A DNA stretch of 64,000 nucleotides from Streptomyces phaeochromogenes (lineage in GTDB: Bacteria; Actinomycetota; Actinomycetes; Streptomycetales; Streptomycetaceae). The translations under genes and the position numbers were made by a program. The notes below the pieces were generated by a model, which saw only the letters and a list, made by a program, of their open reading frames with translations, was not told where the DNA came from and ran no database searches. The DNA is taken from contig NZ_LIQZ01000182.1 in the NCBI RefSeq assembly GCF_001418655.1, positions 29,144-93,143 of the forward strand, written 5' to 3'. How positions within the stretch are numbered: the first letter of the stretch is position 1; each line of letters opens with the position of its first letter. Below, in pieces: positions 43,182 through 52,407 of the stretch.

Positions 43182-43844
43182 GTGTCGGTGACGGATGGCT
43201 TCGAGGTTCCGGGCGCCACGGCGACGGGTCTGCTGCCGGCCGTCGTGGCCCGAGTCACCGGGCTGGCCGACCGGCTCGGCGCGCCGCACGACGAGGTGTT
43301 CGACGTCCGGCGGCTGTCCGCGGCCTCCGGAGTCCCCGAGGTCGTGGTCAGATCCCTGCTCAACGGGCGGCCCGCGGGCGAGCCCGATCTCCAGGCCCGC
43401 TTCCTGCAACGGCTCGACCTGCTGCGCCGCACGCGGCTGAAGCCTGGTGGCCGCCGGTACACCCAGCAGGAGATCGCCGACGGCGCCGGAATGTCGCGCC
43501 AGCAGGCGGGCGCCCTCATCAACGGCGACCGGCGCCCCACGATGGAGCACTGCGACGCCATCCAGCGGTTCTTCCGGGTGCACGCCGGATTCCTCACCGC
43601 GGAGGACCCCGAGGCGCTCGCGGGCGCCCTCCAGCACACGGAGCAGGAGCTGCTGCAGCGGCTCGCCGACCGGGAGCGCGAGGCGGTGGCTGCCGCCCAC
43701 GATCCGCTGGAGCGGCTGCTGCAGGACCACGGCGTCCGCGGCATCGCCTGGCGGGCCGCACAGCTGCCCACCGACCAGCACCGGGACAAGGTCGCCGAGT
43801 GGCTGGACATGCTCCTGGAGAGCGTCAAGCGGCCCGAGTCGTGA
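43182..43844 (+). CDS. XRE-like regulator with internal helix-turn-helix
   Basis: 220 aa. A helix-turn-helix is in the middle (RYTQQEIADGAGMSRQQAGALINGDRRP, about 91-118) rather than at the N-terminus; a predicted helical N-terminal part and a C-terminal helical tail with Asp/Arg pairs surround it. Family seen beside HExxH protease genes in Streptomyces. Start GTG 43182 after GGAG; GTG 43188 is also possible. First gene of a four-gene operon. Confidence 0.75.
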   Translation: MSVTDGFEVPGATATGLLPAVVARVTGLADRLGAPHDEVFDVRRLSAASGVPEVVVRSLLNGRPAGEPDLQARFLQRLDLLRRTRLKPGGRRYTQQEIADGAGMSRQQAGALINGDRRPTMEHCDAIQRFFRVHAGFLTAEDPEALAGALQHTEQELLQRLADREREAVAAAHDPLERLLQDHGVRGIAWRAAQLPTDQHRDKVAEWLDMLLESVKRPES

Positions 43845-43875
43845 TCCGGGGGATTCTGTGGGCATAGGAAAGGAC

Positions 43876-44406
43876 ATGCGCCGTCTGTGCGGCGAGTTGG
43901 TCGACGAGCTCTCACTGCCGGCACCGGCGGAGCCCGCCGATCTGTACGCCGCGCTGTGCGACGCCATGAGCAGACGGCGCGGACGCCCGGTGCAGTTCCG
44001 TACGGCCGCGTTCCCGCCGGGCACCGCCAGCGGGCTCTGGCTCGACATGGCCGACCAGGACCTCGTGGTCGTCGAGGAACGCACCGCGCCCGACCACCAG
44101 TTGGTGATCCTCGGCCATGAGCTGTGGCACATGAACGCCGGGCACTGCAGTCACCACGTGGAGGGCGCGGCCGTCGCCGCCCGCATGCTGTCGGACGACG
44201 CCGACCTCCAGGCGACCGTCCTGAAGGTGGCGGCCCGCACCCGGTCGGACCTGGCCGACGAGAAGGACGCGGAGAGTTTTGGGTTGTTGCTGGCGAGCAA
44301 GTGCCGGGTGTGGCTTGCGGGTTCGTCGCTGCGCGGACCCGTACGGCGTGACGGCCTCGCCGGCCGGATCGAGGCCACCCTGGGCTATCGCGGGCCGCAG
44401 GGCTGA
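43876..44406 (+). CDS. ImmA/IrrE-like HExxH metalloprotease
   Basis: 176 aa. Zn-binding H-E-L-W-H in LGHELWHMNAGH, with the next helix carrying Glu as third ligand. Members usually cleave a partner XRE repressor to relieve repression, and the gene just upstream encodes one. Start ATG 43876 preferred for AGGAAAGG at 7 nt; GTG 43858 would add six residues. It is not a phage gene by context. Cleavage of the XRE protein is inference. Confidence 0.8.
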   Translation: MRRLCGELVDELSLPAPAEPADLYAALCDAMSRRRGRPVQFRTAAFPPGTASGLWLDMADQDLVVVEERTAPDHQLVILGHELWHMNAGHCSHHVEGAAVAARMLSDDADLQATVLKVAARTRSDLADEKDAESFGLLLASKCRVWLAGSSLRGPVRRDGLAGRIEATLGYRGPQG

Positions 44407-44421
44407 GGGCGCCGGAACACC

Positions 44422-45666
44422 GTGGACGGGTCCAGCTACTACATACCCGCCGTCGCCATGACGGCGGCCCTCATGGTCAAGGCGCCCGCGCTGTCGCGGT
44501 CCTGGCGCGACCCGCTGCTGCGCTCGGTGTGCACGCTGATGGCGCTGGCCGGGCTGGTGTTCTTCTTCGCGGCCCCGCCGACCATCGGTGAGGTCAACGA
44601 CGTCATCGGGATCACGAACGTCTCGGCACCGCTGGTCTACTGCCTGTTGAGCGCTTTCAGCGCCGCCTGTCTGGTGCTGATCGTCAACTGGCGTGGCGGG
44701 CCGCCGGAGTCGACCCGCCGGGTGTCGCGCCGCTGGATCATCGGCTACAGCGTCGTGATCGTGGCGCTGGTCGTGCTGTTCGTCCTCGGCGACGCTCCGG
44801 TGGAGCGGCTGGTGGACTTCGACACGTACTACGCCAACGAGCCGTTCGTCCGCGAGATGATCGTGCTCTATCTCGCGGCGCTGACCGTCTCGGGTGTCGG
44901 GATGAGCGTCATGTGCGGGCGCTGGGCACTTCAGGTGCAGGGGTGGCTGCGGGCCGGTCTGCTGATCATCGTGGCCGGCTATCTGTTCAACATCGCCTAT
45001 CTGACCACCAAGTTCACCGCGGTGATCGCCCGCTGGAACGGCGCGAACCTCGACTACCTCAGCTCCGACGCGGCGCCCGTACTCGCTTCCACCGGGGTCC
45101 AGATCAGCGCGATCGGCTTCTGTTTCCCCCTGGCCTGCCAGCGGGTCGGCGACACCTGGTCCACCTGGTCGACGTACCGCCGTCTCGGCCCGCTGTGGCA
45201 CGAACTGAAGCCCCTCTCGCCGCACGCGGCCCACGGCGTACGGATGTCCTGGTGGTCCCCGGCCGAACTCCAGGTCACCCAGCGGGAGTCGGACATCCAC
45301 GACGGCATGCTCAGCCTGTATCCCTACTTCGACACCGCGGTGCGCGCGAGCGCCTACGACGCGGCGCTCGCGGCGGGCTCCGATCCCGCCCAGGCGCAGG
45401 CCGAGGCCGACGCGGCGATGGTGACGGCAGCGGTGCGGGCGCGGGCCGCCGACCCGGACGGCAGGGTCATCGACTCTGCGGAGGCGGCGGCCAATGCCCC
45501 GGCCTCCGCCCCCTCGCCCGCCGCCGCCTCTCCGTTCAGGTCCACCGAGGGACCGCGCGACCTCGTGCGGATGTCCATCGCGCTGCGTCAGTCCCCCGTC
45601 GTCGCGGCTGCCCGAGGGCAGTACGCGACCAGGTCAGAGAGCGACTTCCATGAGCGAACCAACTAG
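44422..45666 (+). CDS. MAB_1171c-type membrane protein
   Basis: 414 aa. Seven or so helices in the first 230 residues (IPAVAMTAALMV; LMALAGLVFFFA; VVIVALVVLFVLG; LIIVAGYLFNIAY), then a cytoplasmic tail rich in Ala, Asp and Arg with RESDIHDGMLSL and ADAAMVTAAV. Putative transporter family of unknown substrate. GTG 44422 starts 16 bp after the protease stop. The tail overlaps the flavoprotein gene by 17 bp. Confidence 0.75.
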   Translation: MDGSSYYIPAVAMTAALMVKAPALSRSWRDPLLRSVCTLMALAGLVFFFAAPPTIGEVNDVIGITNVSAPLVYCLLSAFSAACLVLIVNWRGGPPESTRRVSRRWIIGYSVVIVALVVLFVLGDAPVERLVDFDTYYANEPFVREMIVLYLAALTVSGVGMSVMCGRWALQVQGWLRAGLLIIVAGYLFNIAYLTTKFTAVIARWNGANLDYLSSDAAPVLASTGVQISAIGFCFPLACQRVGDTWSTWSTYRRLGPLWHELKPLSPHAAHGVRMSWWSPAELQVTQRESDIHDGMLSLYPYFDTAVRASAYDAALAAGSDPAQAQAEADAAMVTAAVRARAADPDGRVIDSAEAAANAPASAPSPAAASPFRSTEGPRDLVRMSIALRQSPVVAAARGQYATRSESDFHERTN

Positions 45667-47086
45667 CGCCAAACCGGGAACAGCCCCCAGACGTGCCGTC
45701 GTGATCGGCGGTGGAATGGCCGGCATGCTGGCCGCCGCCGCGCTCAGCGAGTACGCCGACGTCACCGTCGTCGAGCGCGATGTGCTGCCGGACGGGCCCG
45801 AGCCGCGCAAGGGGCTCCCCCAGGCACGTCACGTCCACGTCGTGTGGTCCGGCGGTGCCCGCGCGATGGAGGAGCTGCTGCCCGGCGTCACCGACGGATG
45901 GCTCGCCGCCGGTGCCCGCCGCATCTCGCTGCCTACGGGTCTTGTCTCCATGCAGCCGCGGGGCTGGTTCCGCCGGTGGCCCGAGATGCAGTTCATGATC
46001 GCCTGCAGCCGTGACCTCCTCGACTGGGTGGTACGGGAGCGGGTCGCGCGCAACACCCGCGTCACCGTGCTGCCGCGTACCGAGCTGCTGGGTCTGGAGG
46101 GCGACGCGCGGCGCGTGACCGGTGTGCGGGTCCGTACGGTGGGGGGCGAGGAGAGCGTCCTGGCGGCCGATCTGGTCGTGGACGCCGCCGGGCGGGGTTC
46201 ACGGGCGATCAAATGGCTCGACGAGTTGGGTGTGTCCCCGGCCCCGATGGAGGAGGTCGACTCCGGGCTCGCGTACGCCAGCCGGATCTTCCGGGCGCCC
46301 GAGGGCACCGAGGACTACCCCCTGGTGAACGTGCAGTCGGACGCGCGGCAGCCGGTCCCCGGGCAGACGACGACCATCGTGCCGATCGAGGGCGGCCGCT
46401 GGCTGGTGACCCTTTCGGGCACGCGGGGCGGTCAGCCCACCGGATCCGCCGAGGAGTTCGAGACGTTCGCCCGCGGGGTCAGGCATCCGGTCGTGGGCGA
46501 GCTCATCGCCCACGCGGAGCCCCTGTCGGACGTCTTCGTCACCCGCAGCACCGTGAACCGCCGCCACCTGTTCGAGAAGGTCAAGGACTGGCCCGAGGGT
46601 CTCGTCGCGATCGGTGACTCGGTCGCCACGTACAACCCGGTCTACGGGCACGGGCTCTCGGTGGCCGCGCAGGGTGCCGTGGCGCTGCGGGAGCTCGTGG
46701 CCGAGTACGGGATCGCCACGCCCGGGCTGGCCAGGCGTGCGCAGCGCGCCGTGGCGCGGCCGGTCGCCACCGCCTGGGACCTGGCCACCGGCACCGACAT
46801 CCTCTACCCCGACGCGATCGGCGAGCAGCCGGGCCTCACGGACAAGCTCCTGGGCCGCTACATCGACCGCCTTATGCTCACCGCGACCGCCCGCCCGCTG
46901 GTCACCCAGGCGTTCTTCGACGTGGTGACGCTGTCCAAGCCCCTCAGCGCGCTGGTCCAGCCTGCCGTCTTCATCGCGGTGCTCAGGGGCCCCCGCCGGA
47001 CGCCCCTCGCCGACCCGCCACTGTCGGACAAGGAACGGGAAGCGGTCCTCGGCGCACCGGAGCCTTCGGGGGCACGGGAGGGCTGA
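45650..47086 (+). CDS. FAD-dependent monooxygenase-like flavoprotein
   Basis: 478 aa. FAD-binding VVIGGGMAGMLAAAAL at about 17-32, the GD motif as GLVAIGDSVATYNPVYGHG, and the mid-domain DAAGRGS block: the class A flavin monooxygenase/epoxidase layout. C-terminus is a longer unpredicted region. Start ATG 45650 overlaps the membrane protein tail. Its place in the operon suggests it acts on something moved or sensed by the membrane protein; substrate unknown. Confidence 0.8.
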   Translation: MSEPTSAKPGTAPRRAVVIGGGMAGMLAAAALSEYADVTVVERDVLPDGPEPRKGLPQARHVHVVWSGGARAMEELLPGVTDGWLAAGARRISLPTGLVSMQPRGWFRRWPEMQFMIACSRDLLDWVVRERVARNTRVTVLPRTELLGLEGDARRVTGVRVRTVGGEESVLAADLVVDAAGRGSRAIKWLDELGVSPAPMEEVDSGLAYASRIFRAPEGTEDYPLVNVQSDARQPVPGQTTTIVPIEGGRWLVTLSGTRGGQPTGSAEEFETFARGVRHPVVGELIAHAEPLSDVFVTRSTVNRRHLFEKVKDWPEGLVAIGDSVATYNPVYGHGLSVAAQGAVALRELVAEYGIATPGLARRAQRAVARPVATAWDLATGTDILYPDAIGEQPGLTDKLLGRYIDRLMLTATARPLVTQAFFDVVTLSKPLSALVQPAVFIAVLRGPRRTPLADPPLSDKEREAVLGAPEPSGAREG

Positions 47087-47120
47087 CGGGGGCCGTCCCG
47101 AGGCGCGGCCCGCGCGGCGG

Positions 47121-48164
47121 TCACGTGGCGCTGCGTTCGCTCGCCTCCCTCAAGTCCCGCTCCAGCGCCCTGCTGCGGGCGGTGTCCGGCCGGCCCGCGG
47201 CGGTGCCGGGGCGGCCGGCGCGCAGGAGGTCGCTCCAGTGTTCGCGGCTCCAGTCGGCGGGGCTGGTGGTGCCGGTGAACTCCTCGACGAGGGAGAGGAA
47301 GCGGGCGGGGTCGCTGTGGAAGGGGAAGTGCCCGGCGCCCTCGAAGATCTCCAGGCGGCTGCCGGGCATCGCCTCGTGCGCCCCGTACGCGTGCCGTACG
47401 GGGACCACGCTGTCGCGGTCGCCCCACATCAGCATCGTCGGCATGCCCTGGGTGAGGTAGCAGCGGTCGAGCATCGTCACGACCTGGCCGCGCCAGTCGA
47501 CCACCGCCCGCAGCGTACGGATGAACGCGCTGCGCGAGGTCGCGTCGGGCAGGGCGTCCACGAGGGTCAGCAGCTCAGGGGCGTCCTGGCCCAGGTCGGT
47601 GTCGAGGAGCCTCATCAGATGGGCGACCAGCCCCACCTGGATCCGCATCCCGGGCAGCCGCAGCGCGGCCAGGGCCAGGTCGGCGCCGGGCAGCGAGACC
47701 GCCCGCAGGACCGGGTTCACCTCGCGGCCCACGCCGCCGGCGCTGACCAGGATCAGCCGCTCGGTGCGCTCGGGGAACTGGTATGCGAACTGCATCGCGA
47801 CACCGCCGCCCAGCGAGTGCCCGATCAGCGTGGCCTGCTCGATGCCGAGGGTGGAGAGCAGATCGCGCAGCCCGTTGGCGTACGCGGCCACCGAGTAGTC
47901 GGCCCGGGGCTTGTCCGAGGCGCCGTGGCCGAGCAGGTCGGGGGCGATCACCGTGTGGGTGCGGGCGAGATCGGGGATGAGCTCGGCCCAGGTCGCCGAG
48001 GAGTCGCCGATGCCGTGGATCAGGACGAGTGCCGGGCCCTCGCCGGCCATGCGGTAGGCGCGGCGGTAGCCGTGCACCACGCGGTGGTGCAGCCGCAGCT
48101 CTCCATCGCCCACCGGGCGCAGCCGCGCGGTGGGCCTCGGGTGCTGTCGCGGGACGTCGGCCAC
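47121..48164 (-). CDS. Alpha/beta hydrolase
   Basis: 347 aa. Oxyanion LVLIHGIGDSS, nucleophile elbow G-H-S-L-G-G, acid in GDRDSVVP and His in GAGHFPF; the cap domain is between. Start GTG 48164 chosen because GGAGG lies 7 nt upstream. The C-terminal 60 residues are a Arg/Ala-rich tail with no fold seen. A 17-bp palindrome (48229-48245) lies 65 bp upstream. Convergent with the flavoprotein gene. Confidence 0.85.
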   Translation of the reverse strand: MADVPRQHPRPTARLRPVGDGELRLHHRVVHGYRRAYRMAGEGPALVLIHGIGDSSATWAELIPDLARTHTVIAPDLLGHGASDKPRADYSVAAYANGLRDLLSTLGIEQATLIGHSLGGGVAMQFAYQFPERTERLILVSAGGVGREVNPVLRAVSLPGADLALAALRLPGMRIQVGLVAHLMRLLDTDLGQDAPELLTLVDALPDATSRSAFIRTLRAVVDWRGQVVTMLDRCYLTQGMPTMLMWGDRDSVVPVRHAYGAHEAMPGSRLEIFEGAGHFPFHSDPARFLSLVEEFTGTTSPADWSREHWSDLLRAGRPGTAAGRPDTARSRALERDLREASERSAT

Positions 48165-48228
48165 GGGTTCGCCTCCCCTCAGCGGGCCGCCGGGAGTACG
48201 GCTCCAGGCCCTGGCTTCCAGCGTAGGA

Positions 48229-48245
48229 CCCTTGTCCGACAAGGG
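48229..48245. promoter_or_regulatory. 17-bp palindrome before the hydrolase gene
   Basis: CCCTTGTC-C-GACAAGGG, perfect 8-bp arms about one central base. It lies 65 bp upstream of the hydrolase start. Candidate operator; no adjacent regulator gene. The rest of the 241-bp gap 48165-48405 shows nothing else clear. Confidence 0.5.
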
Positions 48246-48405
48246 ATTTCCGTGATGTTTCCCCTCCGCTAACCGGGCGAACCGACGCGTACCAAAAGGG
48301 CATTGTCAGTGGCGGACGGCAAGCTGGACCCAGCGCCACCGCTGTGCGGGGGCGAGTGAACCGCCACAAGCGCTGCAGCCGAGCCGAACCGGGGAGAGCC
48401 GTCCG

Positions 48406-48633
48406 ATGCCGACCGCCGTACTGACCGATCACGAACGCACCGCCGTGCAGGCCTATCTGCGCCTGTTGCAGACGGTCCGGGCCGCCATGGACGGCCCTCC
48501 CGGCACGGGCCGACCACCCGTCGTGCCGCCCGCCGCCCTCGCGGAGGCGGAGCGCGCGCTGGCCGCGGCGGGGCTCACGGGCAACGAGGAGGCGTTCTTC
48601 CGCCTGCTGCACACCTGGTGCCCGGAGGTCTGA
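48406..48633 (+). CDS. Small hypothetical protein (75 aa)
   Basis: Small, mostly helical protein starting MPTAVLTDHERTAVQAYLRL, with a Pro/Gly turn in the middle and an LAAAGLTGNEEAFFRLLHTW second helix. GGGAGAG precedes the ATG at the right spacing, and coding bias fits. No family recognised. It is separated by 51 bp from the convergent PPTase gene. Confidence 0.6.
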   Translation: MPTAVLTDHERTAVQAYLRLLQTVRAAMDGPPGTGRPPVVPPAALAEAERALAAAGLTGNEEAFFRLLHTWCPEV

Positions 48634-48684
48634 TGAGCCACCGTCAGCCCTTCGACGAAGGAAGGACGAAGGGGACGCGCGCGC

Positions 48685-49383
48685 TCAGTCCTGCGCGTGC
48701 GGCACGGTCACCGCGGTCGCCACGAGTCCCCGGCGTACCGTCCAGCGGCCCTCGAAGTGCCCGATCCGCCGGCCGTCGACCACCGGCCCGGGCACGAGGA
48801 GCCGGGCACGGAGGCCTCCTGACGTGGTGTGTCCGGGATCCATGAAGACGTCGATGTCCGCCTCGGAGAAGTCGAGCCACTTCCGGGTGAGGGGGAACCA
48901 CGCCTTGTAGACCGACTCCTTGGCGCTGAACAGGAGCCGGTCCCAGTGGACGCCGGGGTGCTGCTCGGCGAGGCCGCGCAGCCGCCGGTCCTCGTCGGGC
49001 AGCGCCACGGACGCCAGCACGTTGTCCGGGAGCGGCAGATGCGGCTCCGCGTCGATGCCGAGCGAGGCCAGATCGGTGGCGCGGGCCAGCGCCGCGGCGG
49101 CGTAGCCCTCGCAGTGCGTCATGCTGCCGATCAGCCCGGCGGGCCACTGCGGTGCTCCCCGCTCACCGGGCAGCACGGCCTGCGGGGGCACGCCGAGCTT
49201 CTCCATGGCGTGCCGGGCACAGGCACGTACGACGGTGAACTCGCGGCGCCGTTTCTCGACGGCGCGCGAGATCAGCGCCTGTTCCTCGGGGTAGAGCTCG
49301 GGGTACGGCGTCGTGCCGCCGGGCCGCTCGTCACCGTGTGCCTCCACGGCCACGACCGACTCCGGGAGCAGCTCCTCGATCAC
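48685..49383 (-). CDS. 4'-phosphopantetheinyl transferase (EntD/Sfp-like)
   Basis: Attaches the phosphopantetheine arm to carrier proteins. 232 aa with the family motifs G-S-M-T-H-C-E-G-Y, G-I-D-A-E-P-H (metal Asp and Glu) and F-S-A-K-E-S-V-Y-K. Start GTG 49383 fits the family N-terminus but lies 53 bp inside the metallophosphoesterase gene. An ACP gene is 3 kb away at 52404, so this is its probable activator. Confidence 0.9.
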   Translation of the reverse strand: MIEELLPESVVAVEAHGDERPGGTTPYPELYPEEQALISRAVEKRRREFTVVRACARHAMEKLGVPPQAVLPGERGAPQWPAGLIGSMTHCEGYAAAALARATDLASLGIDAEPHLPLPDNVLASVALPDEDRRLRGLAEQHPGVHWDRLLFSAKESVYKAWFPLTRKWLDFSEADIDVFMDPGHTTSGGLRARLLVPGPVVDGRRIGHFEGRWTVRRGLVATAVTVPHAQD

Positions 49384-50236
49384 CGGATCCGACCTCCATC
49401 GGCAGAATGCGGCGCAGCTTGCCCGGCGGTTCCGAGCGCTTGCGCCACTCGCGCGGGTAACCCACCGACACCTCTTCGAAGCGGACGCCGTCGAGCCAGG
49501 TGGTGCGGGGAATGTGCAGGTGACCGTAGACCATGGCCGCGACGCGGTACGTGCGGTGCCAGTCCGCGGTGAGCCGGGTGCCGCACCACATGGCGAACTC
49601 CGGGTACCAGAGGACCTCTGTCGGGTGGCGGTCCAGCGGGTAGTGGTTGACCAGGACCGTCGGCAGTTCGGCGGGGATCTCCGCGAGCCTGCGCTCCGTC
49701 TCGGCCACCCGGGCCCGGCACCAGTCCTCCCGGCTCGGGTACGGGTCGGGGTGCAGGAAGTGCTCGTCCGTGCAGACGACGCCGGTCCCGTGGGCGTACG
49801 TGAGCCCCTCTTCCTTGGTCGCGCAGCCCGCGGGCAGGAACGAGTAGTCGTAGAGGAGGAAGAGCGGCGCGACGGCGACCGGTCCGCCGGGGCACTCCCA
49901 CACGGGGTACGGGTCTTCCGGGGTCGTCACTCCCAGCTCGCGGCAGACTTCCACGAGGTGTTCGTAGCGGGCCACGCCGCGCAGGGTGACGGTGTCCTTG
50001 GGGTGGGTCCACAGCTCGTGGTTGCCGGGTGCCCAGATGACCTTGCGGAAGCGGGAGGCGAGCGTTTCGAGGGCCCAGCGGATGTCGGCCACCGTCTCCG
50101 CGACGTCGCCGGCCACCAGGAGCCAGTCGTCGTCGGTCTCGGGGCGCATCTGCTCGACGAGGGCGCGGTTCTCGGCGTATCCGATGTGCAGGTCGCTGAT
50201 GGCCAGCAGCCGGCCCTGACGGTCAGCCGTCGTCAC
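49331..50236 (-). CDS. Metallophosphoesterase
   Basis: 301 aa calcineurin-like phosphoesterase: D-L-H-I-G, G-D-V-A-E, G-N-H-E, N-H-Y-P-L and G-H-L-H motifs in order. Start GTG 50236 after GAGGGGG. It overlaps the PPTase gene by 53 bp and is divergent from the FkbH gene, so it may share that regulon. Substrate unknown; could act on a phosphorylated intermediate. Confidence 0.88.
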   Translation of the reverse strand: MTTADRQGRLLAISDLHIGYAENRALVEQMRPETDDDWLLVAGDVAETVADIRWALETLASRFRKVIWAPGNHELWTHPKDTVTLRGVARYEHLVEVCRELGVTTPEDPYPVWECPGGPVAVAPLFLLYDYSFLPAGCATKEEGLTYAHGTGVVCTDEHFLHPDPYPSREDWCRARVAETERRLAEIPAELPTVLVNHYPLDRHPTEVLWYPEFAMWCGTRLTADWHRTYRVAAMVYGHLHIPRTTWLDGVRFEEVSVGYPREWRKRSEPPGKLRRILPMEVGSGDRGAAPGVGRGRGGTR

Positions 50237-50460
50237 CCTCGCCCCCTCCGTGGACCGGAGACGCCCCTCGGCGTGCCCGGATGGGACCACAAGAACACAT
50301 GCCGCCTCCACGGTACAAGAGCGGCTTTAGCCGCCCCGCCGACGATGTGGCTGCGGCCGGCTTCTTGGGTGCGGGTCCGTTGTGGTTGCTCGCGCTCCGC
50401 GGCGGAGCCGCAGATGTCAGCGTCCCGCGCCCCTACGGGGCGCCGAGTCCGAGGAGAGCT

Positions 50461-52407
50461 ATGACAGGGGCGTCCCGCTCCGAACGTCCGGTGGAGAGCG
50501 GGCCTTCGACGTTGCTCGATCTGCACCGTGAAGGGCGGCTCGTCCGTGAGTACCCCAGTGTTCGGCGGCTGCTCTGCGGGGCCTCGGACGCCGAACTCGC
50601 CCGGGCCGGGCAGCTGTTGGCGCGGCTCGATCCGGACGAGGTGCTGGCGGAGCATCCGGCCGTGCCGGTCGTGAGCGTCGCCGTCACCGGGCACGGCACG
50701 CTGGCACCGCTGCTGCCGTCGCTGACCGTCGAACTGGCCCGCCACGGGCTGCTGTTGAGGCCGCACCTCGCGGATTTCGACGCGTACGTCTTCGACCTCG
50801 CCGACCCGGGCGGTGAGCTGTACCGGGCCGATCTGGCCCTCTGTGTGCTCGACCCGATGGTGGTCTTCGACGAGGTTCCGGTGCCGTGGGGGCCCGAGGA
50901 CGTGGAGCGGGTGGCGCGGGAGCGGATCGGGACGCTGGCGGGGCTGGTCGCGCGGTTCGCGGAGTCCGCGCGCGGGACGCTCGTCCTCAACACCCTGCCG
51001 CTGCCGAGGAGGTTCACCGCGCAACTCGTCGATCACCGGTCGCGGGCGCGGCTCGGGGCGGTGTGGCGGGAGGCCAACGCGCGGCTGCTGCGGCTGGCCG
51101 AGGAGCACGAGCGGGTCGTCGTCCTCGACCTCGATCCGCTGGCCGGCGAGGGCGTGCCCGTGGTCGAGCCGCGGCTGAGCCAGTACACCAGGACGCACCT
51201 CTCCCCCGCCCTGCTCGCCGCGTACGCCCGTGAGATCGGGCACCTGGCCCGGCATCGGGCCGGACAGGGCAAGAAGGCCCTCGTCCTGGATCTGGACGGC
51301 ACGCTGTGGGGCGGGATCCTCGGCGAGGACGGCCCGGACGGCATCGAGATCGGAGCCGACGGCACGCACCGCGGCGGGGCCCATCACGCGTTCCAGCGGG
51401 TGGTCGGACAACTCGCCGCGCAGGGCGTGCTGTTGGCCGCCGTCAGCAAGAACGACCCCGAACCGGTCGGCGAGGTCCTGCGCGGGCATCCCGGCATGTT
51501 CCTGCGCGAGGACGACTTCGTCCGGGTCGTCGCCAACTGGCGGCCCAAGCACGACAACCTCGCCGAACTCGCCAAGGATCTCAACCTGGGCGTGGACAGC
51601 TTCGTGTTCGTGGACGACAGCCCGTACGAGTGCGGGCTCGTCCGCCACGAGCTGCCAGGGGTCTCCGTCGTCCCCGTGAACGGCGAACCGGCCCTGCACA
51701 TCGAGGCGTTGCTGCGCGACGGCTGGTTCGACACGCCGGAGCTGACCCGCGAGGACGTCACGCGGGTCGCCCAGTACCGCGACGAGCTGGTCCGCAAGGA
51801 CTTCCTCGACGGCTTCGACTCCCTGAACGAGTATCTGCGGCAGCTGCGGGTCGAGGTCCACCTCGTCGAGGCCGGCCCCGCCGAGGTGGCCCGGCTCTCC
51901 CAACTGACGCTGCGAACCAACCAGTTCAACCAGACGACCCTGCGGCTGGGGCCCGCCGAGGTGAGCGCCCTCCTCGACGATCCGGCGGCGCGTGTCCTCG
52001 CCGTCCGTGCCGCCGACCGCTTCGGGGACAGCGGCGTCGTCGGCGCGGTGTTCACGCACCGGCACGGCGACACCGTCCACATCGACAACTTCCTGCTCAG
52101 CTGCCGGGTGTTCTCCCGAGGCATCGAGCAGACCGCGCTCTGTGCCGTGCTGCGACACGCCCGCGCGCACGGCGCCCGGGCGGTGCGCGCGAACTACCGG
52201 GCCACACCGAAGAACACCAAGGTCAAGGACTTCTACCCGAGGAACGGCTTCGTCCGGGTCGCGGACGAGAACACGACACTCACCCACCCGACGGCCGCCT
52301 GCCGGAGCGACGGCACGACCGTGACGTACGAGCACGGCCTCGGGGTCCTGCCCGTGCCGCCCGTGCACGTCCACTTCACCGAGATCCCGGGAGACGACGG
52401 CTCGTGA
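50461..52407 (+). CDS. FkbH-like HAD protein (glyceryl-ACP forming type)
   Basis: 648 aa. FkbH proteins take a C3 unit from 1,3-bisphosphoglycerate and load a glyceryl group on an ACP. N-terminal region to about 270, then HAD domain with A-L-V-L-D-L-D-G-T-L-W-G-G and SKNDPEPV, VVANWRPKHDN, VFVDDSPYE; a C-terminal GNAT-like domain (from about 450) has ANYRATPKNTKVKDFY. The GAGGAG precedes ATG 50461. An ACP follows with a 4-bp overlap. Confidence 0.88.
   Translation: MTGASRSERPVESGPSTLLDLHREGRLVREYPSVRRLLCGASDAELARAGQLLARLDPDEVLAEHPAVPVVSVAVTGHGTLAPLLPSLTVELARHGLLLRPHLADFDAYVFDLADPGGELYRADLALCVLDPMVVFDEVPVPWGPEDVERVARERIGTLAGLVARFAESARGTLVLNTLPLPRRFTAQLVDHRSRARLGAVWREANARLLRLAEEHERVVVLDLDPLAGEGVPVVEPRLSQYTRTHLSPALLAAYAREIGHLARHRAGQGKKALVLDLDGTLWGGILGEDGPDGIEIGADGTHRGGAHHAFQRVVGQLAAQGVLLAAVSKNDPEPVGEVLRGHPGMFLREDDFVRVVANWRPKHDNLAELAKDLNLGVDSFVFVDDSPYECGLVRHELPGVSVVPVNGEPALHIEALLRDGWFDTPELTREDVTRVAQYRDELVRKDFLDGFDSLNEYLRQLRVEVHLVEAGPAEVARLSQLTLRTNQFNQTTLRLGPAEVSALLDDPAARVLAVRAADRFGDSGVVGAVFTHRHGDTVHIDNFLLSCRVFSRGIEQTALCAVLRHARAHGARAVRANYRATPKNTKVKDFYPRNGFVRVADENTTLTHPTAACRSDGTTVTYEHGLGVLPVPPVHVHFTEIPGDDGS

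Noticed and set aside
43182..47086. A phage-derived immunity region because of the ImmA-like protease.
   Set aside because: No integrase, structural or lysis genes are nearby; the flavoprotein and membrane protein fit a housekeeping operon better.
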